Source: Vibrio nigripulchritudo ATCC 27043
GTDB taxonomy: Bacteria; Pseudomonadota; Gammaproteobacteria; Enterobacterales; Vibrionaceae
DNA length: 35,206 nucleotides
Direction: 5' to 3'
NCBI RefSeq assembly: GCF_000222685.1
Contig: NZ_AFWJ01000270.1
Location: 1 to 35,206 of the forward strand
Below, piece after piece: positions 26,361 to 34,500 of this stretch (position 1 is its first letter; each line of letters opens with the position of its first letter). Below the pieces are notes generated by a model that had not been told where the DNA came from, ran no database searches, and saw nothing but the letters and a program-made list of their open reading frames with translations. A program made the position numbers and the translations under genes.

Positions 26361-28761
26361 TGAAAAAATGAAACGCCGACTTCCAACGGCTCCCGGCTAC
26401 GCACAATACAAAGAAGACGCCATTCAAAGCCGTCTGGACTGGTGTGAGCAGGTGTCTGAAACCTCGCTCTCCAACGTCAGTCGAAGCCATCTTGACCCAC
26501 AGACCTTAGCCGGAAATATAGAAAACTACATTGGTGCGGTTCATGTCCCTATCGGGCTGGCGGGACCTGTCAAAATCAATGGTGAATACATAAATGGGTA
26601 TGTTCCCGTTCCTATCGCCACGACAGAAGGATGCTTGGTGAGCTCGATTTGCCGAGGTGCCAAAGCGTGTGAACTGGGTGGTGGAATAGACGTTCACGTG
26701 ATTGCCCAAAATATGGTGCGCGCACCGGCATTCATTTGTGACGACATGGCGTCCGCGGTGGCACTGCAAAAATGGGTCGAAGCGAATCATTCTGCCATTG
26801 CAGAAAAAGCAGAAAGCGTATCGTCGGTGGCTAAGCTGACTCGCATTGAACCTCAAGTTTTTGGCGACAGCCTTCATCTGCGTTTTTGCTACGAAACTGC
26901 TGACGCGGCGGGTCAAAACATGACTTCTGCCACCACCTGGATTGCCTGTGAGTGGATCATGGATCAACTAAAGCAACTTCCCCATATCGGAGTAAAGCAG
27001 TACCTGATTGAAGGCAATATGGCGGGTGACAAAAAGGTGAATGCTCTGAGCCTGACGCGAGGTCGCGGGGTCAGTGTGACTGCACACTGTCGTATTCCTG
27101 ATTCCGTGCTGAAACGCATTTTGCGGGTGACTTCCGATCAACTGGTTGAAAGCTGGCATCAAGGAGAAATTGGTGCAGCCTGCGCCGGTATGGTCAGCAC
27201 CAACCTTAACTTTGCCAATGTTGTAGCGGGGATTTTCACCGCCACAGGGCAAGATATTGCGTGTGTTCATGAATCGTCGCTAGGGACTCTTAAAGCCCGA
27301 AAAGACGGCGACGCCATTGTGATTAGCGTGTACATGCCTTCTCTGGTGATTGGTACGGTTGGGGGTGGAACAGGGTTGCCGACTCAAAATGAGTGTTTGT
27401 CACTGATGGGCTGTGCGGGAAAAGACAAGGTGAAGCGTCTGGCGGAAATCATTGCAGCCACGTGTTTGTGTCTCGATTTATCAACGGGTGCTGCCATTGT
27501 TTCCAATGAATTTGTGCAGGCGCATGAGCGACTGGGTCGAAACCGACCAAAACCAGAACAAACCCTGTCAGCCGAGTACTTTAATCAGGTGCTTTACCCA
27601 GACTATGCCTGGCTGGAGGAAGTGCGCAAGGTAGAACTGGACACCAATAATGGAGTTATCAATACTTTGGTGTCTAATACGGAATCTGTTTATGGTATTC
27701 ATCGGTTAGCGGTAGATAATTCGGCAGCCGAGAAAATGGGCTTCGAGACGTTTATCGCTAAGATCAAACCACACAGTGACGAGATAAAACTGTTAGGCGC
27801 TCAACTGGCGCATATCTCTGGCGACGATACCTTATCTGGTCTGTATCAGGCGCAAGCCAAAGTACTGGGTTTTGATAACGCGCATCGCAGAGAAATCGCC
27901 CTGTTTTCCCACCTTAATGCCCTCGGAGACACCGAACTGCTGGCACTTTGCCCGCAAGTGTATGGTAGTCACGCAGATGACAAATCCCAGTTATATACCT
28001 TGCTGATGGAAGATCTCAGCCATTGCTCTCATCTGGACACCATTAACATGCCAACCTTATGGCAGGAAAAGGAAATCAAAACCGCATTACGTGGTTTGGC
28101 GAAAATACACGCCAGTTACTTCGATAACTTAGATGCGTTGGAACCTTTGGTGATCAGCGGCTGTTTAGATAAGTTTTGTGCCGACTCATTGCTGGAATCC
28201 AAAACGCTATTGAATCGAATTACCGAATACAACCATCAGCGATACCCTGATTTGGTGCCAGAGTCGATAGTTTTCCGAGTCAGCTCATTCATCGATTCAG
28301 ATTCAACGCTATTGAAAGCGATGTCTGAATTTCCACTTTGCCTAAGCCATAACGATTTCAATATTCGAAATCTCGCCCTGCGGCATACAGAAGCAGGAAC
28401 TCAGCTTGTTGCGTACGACTGGGAATTAGCCTGTATTCAAAACCCGCAACGAGACGTAATTGAATTTCTCATTAGCGTGATTGATCAGGTTGCAGACAAC
28501 CAGTCTTTGCAAGAGTACATTGAGTATTACCGCGGTGAATTACAGGCACTGACAGGTTACAAATGTGAGTCAGGGTCTTTCTATAAGGTATTGTTGGGTA
28601 ATGCGATTTATCTGTTCGCGACTCGGTTTAATGCGTACCTGATGACCAACAATGTGTTCAAGCTGGAGTTCATTGATCGACTGACGGCCAACTTACTGAG
28701 TTTTATCGATTTGTTAGAAGGGCAGCAGTCCGAAAGCCAGTTGGAAAACCTTGCGTCATGA
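26350..28761 (+). CDS. HMG-CoA reductase (class I-like) fused to APH/choline-kinase-like domain
   Basis: This 803-residue protein joins two enzymes. Residues about 50-400 are hydroxymethylglutaryl-CoA reductase with class I features: GNIENYIGAVHVPIGLAGPV, ATTEGCLVSSICRGAK (Glu93), NMAGDKKVNA (Lys228/229), GQDIACVHESS (Asp302), MPSLVIGTVGGGTGLPTQ and FVQAHERLGRNRP (His392). The four catalytic positions are therefore present. Residues about 495-790 are an aminoglycoside-phosphotransferase/choline-kinase-like domain with YQAQAKVLGF and REIALFSHL, the Brenner loop LSHNDFNIRN (665-674) and the metal site YDWELA (689-694). The reductase makes mevalonate; the kinase substrate is unknown. The start overlaps the DegT gene by 11 bp; an ATG at 26368 is the alternative. 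No other mevalonate-pathway gene is in the window. Confidence 0.9.
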   Translation: MPASEKMKRRLPTAPGYAQYKEDAIQSRLDWCEQVSETSLSNVSRSHLDPQTLAGNIENYIGAVHVPIGLAGPVKINGEYINGYVPVPIATTEGCLVSSICRGAKACELGGGIDVHVIAQNMVRAPAFICDDMASAVALQKWVEANHSAIAEKAESVSSVAKLTRIEPQVFGDSLHLRFCYETADAAGQNMTSATTWIACEWIMDQLKQLPHIGVKQYLIEGNMAGDKKVNALSLTRGRGVSVTAHCRIPDSVLKRILRVTSDQLVESWHQGEIGAACAGMVSTNLNFANVVAGIFTATGQDIACVHESSLGTLKARKDGDAIVISVYMPSLVIGTVGGGTGLPTQNECLSLMGCAGKDKVKRLAEIIAATCLCLDLSTGAAIVSNEFVQAHERLGRNRPKPEQTLSAEYFNQVLYPDYAWLEEVRKVELDTNNGVINTLVSNTESVYGIHRLAVDNSAAEKMGFETFIAKIKPHSDEIKLLGAQLAHISGDDTLSGLYQAQAKVLGFDNAHRREIALFSHLNALGDTELLALCPQVYGSHADDKSQLYTLLMEDLSHCSHLDTINMPTLWQEKEIKTALRGLAKIHASYFDNLDALEPLVISGCLDKFCADSLLESKTLLNRITEYNHQRYPDLVPESIVFRVSSFIDSDSTLLKAMSEFPLCLSHNDFNIRNLALRHTEAGTQLVAYDWELACIQNPQRDVIEFLISVIDQVADNQSLQEYIEYYRGELQALTGYKCESGSFYKVLLGNAIYLFATRFNAYLMTNNVFKLEFIDRLTANLLSFIDLLEGQQSESQLENLAS

Positions 28762-29354
28762 ACTTCTTGGAGACGTTAAATTCTGTATTGTACCTGCTGC
28801 TACCAATCGTAGTGGCAGGGCTCTTGAACATGGTTTTTCTCAAACTTCCGTTACTAAAAGCGATCCATATTCCCATGGATGGGGGCAGAACTTACCGAGA
28901 CGGCAAAGCGTGGTTTGGCAAGAACAAGACTTGGAAAGGCTTTGTCGGGATGGTGGTGTTTTCCGCTTTAAGCTTTTACTTTATTGGTGCTTGGACAGCG
29001 CAATCTGATCACTTACTGGCGCTATCCGTCATCCCCTATGATCAGTTCTCCCAGCTTGAACTTCTGTTATTGGGCGCGAGCTGCGGGTTGGGTTATGTGC
29101 TGTTCGAGCTCCCCAACAGCTTTATCAAACGTCGTTGCGATGTACCGCCCGGCGGTAATATTCGCGGTGTTAAAGGTGTGCTGTTTAATTTCTTCGACCA
29201 ATCTGACTCTGTAATTGGCTGTCTGTTGTTTCTGATGTTGTTTTATCGACTGGATGCCACCATCTGGATTGCCACTTTCATCACCGCCACGCTTGTACAC
29301 TACATGATGAATATCATCCTTTATGCATTGAAACTCAAGTCGAGCCCTTGGTAG
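28758..29354 (+). CDS. CarS-like (CDP-archaeol synthase family) membrane protein
   Basis: This is a membrane cytidylyltransferase-like protein of 198 residues with about five hydrophobic segments. Two blocks are diagnostic of the CarS/DUF46 family: IPMDGGRTYRDGKAWFGKNKTWKGF (38-62), matching the PxDgGrxxrDGrxxxGdgKTWrG pattern, and ELPNSFIKRRCDVPPGGN … LFNFFDQSDSVIGC (117-155), matching the CTP-binding end shared with CdsA. Archaeal CarS makes CDP-archaeol from CTP and an unsaturated ether lipid phosphate. A bacterial member could activate diacylglycerol phosphate or another lipid phosphate. It ends the operon and is coupled to the fusion gene by an ATGA overlap. It would supply the CDP-lipid for the CDP-alcohol phosphotransferase. 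Confidence 0.87.
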   Translation: MNFLETLNSVLYLLLPIVVAGLLNMVFLKLPLLKAIHIPMDGGRTYRDGKAWFGKNKTWKGFVGMVVFSALSFYFIGAWTAQSDHLLALSVIPYDQFSQLELLLLGASCGLGYVLFELPNSFIKRRCDVPPGGNIRGVKGVLFNFFDQSDSVIGCLLFLMLFYRLDATIWIATFITATLVHYMMNIILYALKLKSSPW

Positions 29355-29512
29355 AGGTATTTGCTACATAATTGAAACAAATTGAATCAAAATACATTAA
29401 AACTTGGCGGATGAATCGTAATTATTCGTAACAAGTCTTGATAAGATAGTAGAAAGCTCTTAGCTTGGAGAGTTAGCTTCGACCAGTTCGAAATTGACTC
29501 TTTTCAGAGCAT

Positions 29513-29533
29513 CACCTGGCAGGACGCCAGGTG
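29513..29533 (+). other. Hairpin in the leader of the M42-type peptidase gene
   Basis: A perfect 8-bp stem (CACCTGGC at 29513-29520, GCCAGGTG at 29526-29533) with a 5-base loop lies 36 bases before the chosen ATG. No T run follows, so it is not a classical terminator. It overlaps an upstream in-frame ATG at 29531. It could be an mRNA 5'-leader structure. No promoter is firmly identified in 29355-29569. Confidence 0.55.
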
Positions 29534-29569
29534 CTACCAGTATTCACTAATCATTCGACGAGTTTTTCA

Positions 29570-30787
29570 ATGAGTTCTGATAACAACACCAACGCATGGC
29601 AAGCACCTATGCCATCTTCCCAGTTTGAATTTATGGCTGACGTTCTAGATTCTCCATCACCAATCGGTTTTGAAGCAGCAATGAGCTACGGCGTAATCAA
29701 ACCTGAGTTCGAATCTTTCATGCCGAAGGAGTGGGGCATTCACCAGTTCAAAGGTAATGCAGGATTAGTATTCGATTCGCATCCGGGACGTGATGATCTT
29801 GTTAGCGTTATGATTGTCGGTCACGCTGATAAAATTCGCATGCAAGTTCGTAAGATCGACAGCGATGGCAAAGTGTGGATCAACACAGATTCTTTCCTGC
29901 CGACTACGCTAATCGGTCACGAAGTAAAAGTATTCTGTCAGGATCCAGAGCAACCAGGTCAATACAAGACGATTGAAGGTTGTACGGTTGAAGCACTGGG
30001 TGCTATCCACTTCTCTACTCCAGGTCAGCGTTCTGGCGACCAAGGTATCAAGCCTGAATCTATTTACCTGGAACTGCACACTCACGGTGAAGATCGCAAG
30101 AAGCAGGTTGAAGCACTAGGTCTACGTGCAGGTGACCCAATTCTTCTGGACCGTCGCATCAAGCGTGGCGTTTCTCCAGATACGTTCTACGGTGCATACC
30201 TGGATAACGGCTTGGGCTGTTTCTCTGTAACTGAAATCGCACGTATTCTGGCGAAAGAAGGTCTGGACAACGTTCGCGTTCTTTACACTATCGCGACGCA
30301 TGAAGAGATCGGTCGCTTCGGTTCAACAGCAGTTGTTGGTGAGCTTAAGCCTGACGTGCTGATTGCTACTGACGTAAACCACGACTACGAAGCGGCACCG
30401 GGTATCGGTGCGAAGAAGATGAACCCGCTGAAAATGGGTGATGGTTTCACCATCGGTCGCGGTTCAGTTGTGTCTGAGTACCTGGTACAAGCACTTGAGA
30501 AAGTGTGTAAAGAAAAAGACATCCCGTACCAGCTAGACTTCAGTGGTCGTGACATGGGTACAGACGGTATGGCAGCGGTACTCGCTGGTGTAGACAGCGC
30601 AGCAATCACTGTGGGTTACCCAATCCGCAACATGCATACAGCGTCTGAATCTGCTCACACAGGTGACTTGCTGGCATCTATTCACGGTCTGACTGAGCTG
30701 CTTCGTCACTTCAACAGCCTGAATGACGGCAAAGGCATCACGCGTGATGACCTGTGCAATGGTCACATTCGCCTAGATAACGCCTAA
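29570..30787 (+). CDS. M42-type metallopeptidase (aminopeptidase/glucanase family)
   Basis: This is a predicted cytoplasmic zinc/cobalt aminopeptidase of 405 residues from the ATG at 29570. An ATG at 29531 falls inside a hairpin and adds 13 unconserved residues. The binuclear metal and catalytic positions of the M42/M18/M20 clan are visible: VGHADKI (His85, Asp87), GAYLDNGLGC (Asp212), TIATHEEIGRFGS (Glu245, Glu246), IATDVNHD (Asp268) and a late His in PIRNMHTASESAHTGDL. Such enzymes form large dodecameric shells that trim peptides. Codon use is like that of highly expressed genes, unlike the operon upstream. It ends in a strong bidirectional terminator. The ribosome site is weak. Confidence 0.9.
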   Translation: MSSDNNTNAWQAPMPSSQFEFMADVLDSPSPIGFEAAMSYGVIKPEFESFMPKEWGIHQFKGNAGLVFDSHPGRDDLVSVMIVGHADKIRMQVRKIDSDGKVWINTDSFLPTTLIGHEVKVFCQDPEQPGQYKTIEGCTVEALGAIHFSTPGQRSGDQGIKPESIYLELHTHGEDRKKQVEALGLRAGDPILLDRRIKRGVSPDTFYGAYLDNGLGCFSVTEIARILAKEGLDNVRVLYTIATHEEIGRFGSTAVVGELKPDVLIATDVNHDYEAAPGIGAKKMNPLKMGDGFTIGRGSVVSEYLVQALEKVCKEKDIPYQLDFSGRDMGTDGMAAVLAGVDSAAITVGYPIRNMHTASESAHTGDLLASIHGLTELLRHFNSLNDGKGITRDDLCNGHIRLDNA

Positions 30788-30795
30788 GCGAACTC

Positions 30796-30835
30796 AATCT
30801 GCTCCGCCCTATGAATTTTCAGGGCGGAGCAGATT
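30796..30835. terminator. Bidirectional terminator between peptidase and MATE genes
   Basis: A perfect 15-bp stem (AATCTGCTCCGCCCT at 30796-30810 with its complement at 30821-30835) over a 10-base loop lies between two convergent genes. The A-T ends give short U-rich tails on both strands. Confidence 0.85.
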
Positions 30836-30849
30836 TATCGGACGCTTTA

Positions 30850-32190
30850 TTAAGCCTGCACTCGATCCGAGTGAACTTTAACCCAACGACCTGACATCAA
30901 ACGCTGTATACACAAGCCAATCTTAATCACTTCTTCAACGATCATCAGTAGTAAGATCTGAACGGGTTCAATTCCTGTGGTAAGGAAGTAATAGGTCAAA
31001 GGCAGCAACACCACCCACTGACAAAATACATCCACTCCAAGGCAATATTTTGCATCTCCCCCTGCACGCAAAATGCCGATCATAAACATCATTGATAAGC
31101 CTTTTAACGCCATTGCTGCAATCAAAATTTGATAAGCAAAACGAGCCGTTTCTTGTAACGCAGGGTTGTCACTGGCGATAAATTCGATCACCAGAGGCTG
31201 ACTCAAATAAAGCAGTAACGAGAGAAACAAACCCGAGATAAGGCTCAGACTCAGATAACGCGGCAGTAGATACCGGATATCGTCCATTGCTCTTTGCCCA
31301 GAGTGGTTGCCAATGACCACGGAAGCGGCACTGGCAAACCCAATCAGAAGGGCTGCGGCGATGGACTCTATCGGTGCTAATGCGCCAAGAATGATCAGTA
31401 CGTCACTGCTTTGTTTACCAAGCAATGAATGGAAAACATACAAACCTAGCGACCAGATAACACTGTTCAGTGCTGCTACGGATGATAGCTGGATGACTAC
31501 CGTCGCATCACTAAGTCGGGTTGTTCCCCATACCTGTTTGATCTGCTTAAACGAGAACCAACGTTTGTAAATCACAAAACCAATCAGCAATAAGGTTTCG
31601 ACACAAGCCGCAATCAAGGTACCGATAGCAACACCTGTAATGCCCCATTTGGGAATAAAACTGATGTTCAGCGCAATATTCAGTGCGACCCCAATTAGGC
31701 TAACCACAGTAGCAGCCATGGGTTTGAACATGGTGCGGAGCACGGTAGCCAAAGAGAGTGTTATGGCAAATAGTACAAAAGTGGGTGCGATGATTTGAAG
31801 ATACAGGCTGCCTTGCTCAATGATGGCGTAGTCGCTGCTGCCAAATGCCATGATGGCTTTGCTGCCAACGAATACCAATCCAGCGCAGCCAAGTGCAATA
31901 ACTGCTGCCAATGCCAGCATGATCAGGCAGACACGAACAAATTTATCATTGACCTTGTCACCATAACATTGAACGGCGACCTGCCCACCTCCGATTGCCA
32001 CGCCAATAATGCAAAAACTCAGCACCATGTGAGCCTTGGTTGCCAGCCCCATTGCAGCCATATCTAGCGGGTTGAGGCTGCCAAGCATTACGGTATCAAT
32101 CATGCTTTTGCTGGAGAAGAGAGCAGTCTGAAAGGCGATAGGTAGCGCAAGGCTAAGCAGTGCCAGCAGCCAGTGCTTTTGCGTTTTCAT
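30850..32190 (-). CDS. MATE-family efflux transporter
   Basis: This is an inner-membrane exporter of the multidrug and toxic compound extrusion family, 446 residues with 12 expected helices. Typical features are the N-terminal LALPIAFQTALFSSKSMIDTVMLGSLNPLDMAAMGLATKAHMV, the central IPKWGITGVAIGTLIAACVE and the second-half repeat IESIAAALLIGFASAASVVIGNHSGQR. MATE proteins export cationic drugs or metabolites using Na+ or H+ gradients. The ATG (AAGGAAGCGACG before it) lies 38 bp inside the acyltransferase gene, so the two are translated from one message. Its cargo may be related to the acyltransferase/glycosyltransferase pair, but this is speculation. Confidence 0.92.
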   Translation of the reverse strand: MKTQKHWLLALLSLALPIAFQTALFSSKSMIDTVMLGSLNPLDMAAMGLATKAHMVLSFCIIGVAIGGGQVAVQCYGDKVNDKFVRVCLIMLALAAVIALGCAGLVFVGSKAIMAFGSSDYAIIEQGSLYLQIIAPTFVLFAITLSLATVLRTMFKPMAATVVSLIGVALNIALNISFIPKWGITGVAIGTLIAACVETLLLIGFVIYKRWFSFKQIKQVWGTTRLSDATVVIQLSSVAALNSVIWSLGLYVFHSLLGKQSSDVLIILGALAPIESIAAALLIGFASAASVVIGNHSGQRAMDDIRYLLPRYLSLSLISGLFLSLLLYLSQPLVIEFIASDNPALQETARFAYQILIAAMALKGLSMMFMIGILRAGGDAKYCLGVDVFCQWVVLLPLTYYFLTTGIEPVQILLLMIVEEVIKIGLCIQRLMSGRWVKVHSDRVQA

Positions 32191-32860
32191 CGTCGCTTCC
32201 TTGCTCCAGGTATTTTACAACCACTGCTGGGTTACCGAGGGCGATGGCGTTATCGGGAATGTCTTTGTACACCACACTGTTGGCACCCACGACGGCATTG
32301 CGACCAATGGTCACGCCTTTCAGGATAGTGGCACCTATACCAATCCATGCACCGGAGCGAATCGTGACGGGCGCTGTAGGAGTGCGTTCTACTTCATTCG
32401 CTTCACCTCGACCAGTAACCGGATGACCGCTGCAATCCATGATGGTGACTCGTGGACCAAAACTGACGTGGTCTTCAATGGTGACCTTTTCATAGCTGAT
32501 GATATTGGTGCCTTGAAGAACCACGTGATTGCCAATGTCGATTTGACCAGCCGGGCGGTGATTCGCTTTAACCAGAGTCAGTCGTACAGGAGTATTTTCA
32601 AAGGCTACATCGTTTTGTGAATAGATTTGGTTGTGCTGACCAATAGTTATGCGGCCTACAAAATCGTCGCTATTAATAAGTCCTGTCTCGTTAGGCGATG
32701 CGCCATAACTTTCGTCGCGTACAAAAGTGAAGGCGACATGTGGTCGACCGATAAGTGAGGATGTCTCCCCTACGGTTAGGTGAGACTGAAACTCAGGTAA
32801 TACCTGTGGTGTTTCTGAGTTTGGATCCATGGGGTAGAGATTTTCATAAAAACAGGTCAT
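32153..32860 (-). CDS. Left-handed beta-helix (hexapeptide) acyltransferase
   Basis: This is an acetyl/acyl-CoA-dependent O-acyltransferase-like protein of 235 residues. Hexapeptide repeats are visible: GRITIGQHNQIYSQNDV, GQIDIGNHVVLQGTNIISYEKVTIEDHVSFGPRVTIMD. The catalytic-type region follows (SGHP … APVTIRSGAWIGIGATILKGVTIGRNAVVGANSVVYKDIPDNAIALGNPA), typical of maltose/galactoside O-acetyltransferases. The N-terminal 60 residues are extra and unassigned. AAGGA precedes the ATG. The 3' end overlaps the MATE gene by 38 bp. It follows the GT2 gene on the same strand after 147 bp containing a long inverted repeat. Confidence 0.9.
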   Translation of the reverse strand: MTCFYENLYPMDPNSETPQVLPEFQSHLTVGETSSLIGRPHVAFTFVRDESYGASPNETGLINSDDFVGRITIGQHNQIYSQNDVAFENTPVRLTLVKANHRPAGQIDIGNHVVLQGTNIISYEKVTIEDHVSFGPRVTIMDCSGHPVTGRGEANEVERTPTAPVTIRSGAWIGIGATILKGVTIGRNAVVGANSVVYKDIPDNAIALGNPAVVVKYLEQGSDDENAKALAAGTA

Positions 32861-32932
32861 GTCATTAATCCTTTATGGCTGCTGACTTTATTGCGGGAGC
32901 GCCAGTAAGCGTCGAAAAACAGATATTCATCA

Positions 32933-32974
32933 GGTGCCAATACAGCTCAGTCCTGGCTGGTTATTATTGGCACC
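32933..32974. repeat. Inverted repeat between glycosyltransferase and acyltransferase genes
   Basis: GGTGCCAATA (32933-32942) is repeated inverted as TATTGGCACC (32965-32974) around a 22-base loop that itself has small pairings (CAGCTC … CTGG). There is no T run in the minus-strand direction. It may be an attenuator, an mRNA-processing site or a protein-binding site. Confidence 0.55.
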
Positions 32975-33007
32975 TTAATATTGGAATTGCGTAGGTGAGG
33001 GGCGAAG

Positions 33008-33916
33008 TTAACCCATGTCCATAAACTGGAATGTCTTAAATGCCGGGATTTCCTGAGGGCGATGCAATTGGATGATGCGGTTAAGTGGTACACCATCTTC
33101 GCGATGATCAATGTTATAGAAGCTGGTTTGCCAGATATTGTACTTTTCGTGAATTCGGCGAGCGGCGCTGTTTGAATGTTCGTCGCTATCAGACACTTCT
33201 TTAGGGTGTGGCCAGTGTAGCGAGCAAATCGCTTTGTTCATGACGTATTCGTTTTTGTTAAGGAACAGTCGGATGCCCAAATCGACGTCTTCTCCACCCC
33301 AAGTATTGAAAGATTCATCGAACAGGCCTGCTTTGAGCAACTCTTCTCTTTCTGCTGACACATGGCAAGTCCAGAACAGATCAAATGGTGCTGGCCATTT
33401 GCTCAGATCTTCGCCCATTATCTTGTATTGAGCTTGGCGAATATCATAAGCACCGCTTTGCTTTAAGTGCATCAGTGTCTTGTCGACATCTTTGCTGTTC
33501 AGGTGAGGTTCGAGCTCTTTTAATGCTTCTGCATCCACATCAAATCCGTATACGTAGCCAACAATCGTAATCGGTGTTTTTGCTGCTTCGTGGGCTTTTA
33601 AATGTTCTTCCAAAGTAATACTTGAAAGCAAAACCCCCGTATCGATATAAACAATATATTGTCCATCTGCGATCATTGTGCCGACATTACGCGCTTTACC
33701 CGCACGAAAACCTTTATCTGGTTGCCAGAAATATTGTAAATCAAGATCGGAACGATATTTGTTAATGACTTTCTCTGTATTATCTTTTCCGCCATCATCA
33801 ACAACAATGACTTCAAATAAATTTTTATCCAGCGTTTGTGAAACTAACGAATCAAGCGTGTAAGACAATAAATCTTCGCGGTTATAGGTTGGGATAACCA
33901 CACTAATCTTTTTCAT
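33008..33916 (-). CDS. GT2-family glycosyltransferase with C-terminal galactosyltransferase-like region
   Basis: This is a cytoplasmic or membrane-associated glycosyltransferase of 302 residues. The GT-A fold starts with KISVVIPTYNREDLLSYTLDSLVSQTL and FEVIVVDDGGKDNT. GFRAGKARNVG and VYIDTG follow; the latter stands where most GT2 enzymes have DxD, the second Asp being replaced by Gly. Residues 200-217 (DESFNTWGGEDVDLGIRL) match the glyco_transf_7C block of chondroitin-synthase and galactosyltransferase-like enzymes, where the GGED acidic residues act in catalysis. AAGGGATAG precedes the ATG. The N-terminal half is notably AT-rich, and about 500 bp of AT-rich DNA lies upstream. Donor and acceptor are unknown. 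Confidence 0.9.
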   Translation of the reverse strand: MKKISVVIPTYNREDLLSYTLDSLVSQTLDKNLFEVIVVDDGGKDNTEKVINKYRSDLDLQYFWQPDKGFRAGKARNVGTMIADGQYIVYIDTGVLLSSITLEEHLKAHEAAKTPITIVGYVYGFDVDAEALKELEPHLNSKDVDKTLMHLKQSGAYDIRQAQYKIMGEDLSKWPAPFDLFWTCHVSAEREELLKAGLFDESFNTWGGEDVDLGIRLFLNKNEYVMNKAICSLHWPHPKEVSDSDEHSNSAARRIHEKYNIWQTSFYNIDHREDGVPLNRIIQLHRPQEIPAFKTFQFMDMG

Positions 33917-34414
33917 TTTTCTATCCCTTGAGTATTAAAAATTCCTTTCTGTGACCAGTTTATATCTCTACAAAAAAATATGTGCAAGGTCTCATAGTTA
34001 ATATTTTTTTATTAAAAATGAGTGATTTTCTATTTTTGCAATTAAAAACAATGAGTTATGTTAAGTGATTTGCATTCCAAATAAATGATGTAAATTTCAT
34101 TTTTTACATTTATGAAAGAGGTTTTTAGCAAGGAAAGATGATATTTTTTATTGATTTAAATGTTATTTAAGAGTTATTGATAACTAATTTCAATAATTTA
34201 AATTGTTTTATAAACTATTTGAGATGAGTGGTTTGTATTAAATATCTAATCTTTTTTTATTTAAATAATATAAATTTAGATTTGATGATCTCTGATTTTT
34301 TAATTAGTTCTTCACTACCTCTGACTTTTATTTATTGTTTTACCGTTATATTAATAAATATTTTTTCCGTACCAATGAATGGAAACTTATATTGTGTATC
34401 ATTTAGATACCCAT
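33917..34414. other. AT-rich non-coding stretch
   Basis: About 500 bases of very AT-rich DNA, with many T runs, separate the GT2 start from the gor terminator. No convincing gene is present; an open frame at 34228-34467 has no ribosome site and overlaps the gor terminator. A small inverted repeat (ATGTAAA at 34088-34094 and TTTACAT at 34103-34109) is the only symmetric element noticed. The GT2 promoter should lie near 33930-34000. Such composition suits binding by a silencer like H-NS; this is inference. Confidence 0.6.
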
Positions 34415-34447
34415 ATAAAAAACCGGCTATGCATTCACATAGTCGGT
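34415..34447 (-). terminator. Rho-independent terminator of gor
   Basis: On the minus strand ACCGACTATG pairs with CATAGCCGGT (one G-T pair) over a 6-base loop and runs into six T. It is 54 bases after the gor stop codon. Confidence 0.87.
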
Positions 34448-34500
34448 CAATCATTGTTCAATGTTAATTTGGGAGGGTAATAAAACCTATCCCAAGTGAC

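Noticed and set aside
34228-34467. 79-residue hydrophobic open frame
   Set aside because: It lies in AT-rich intergenic DNA, has no ribosome site and runs through the gor terminator.
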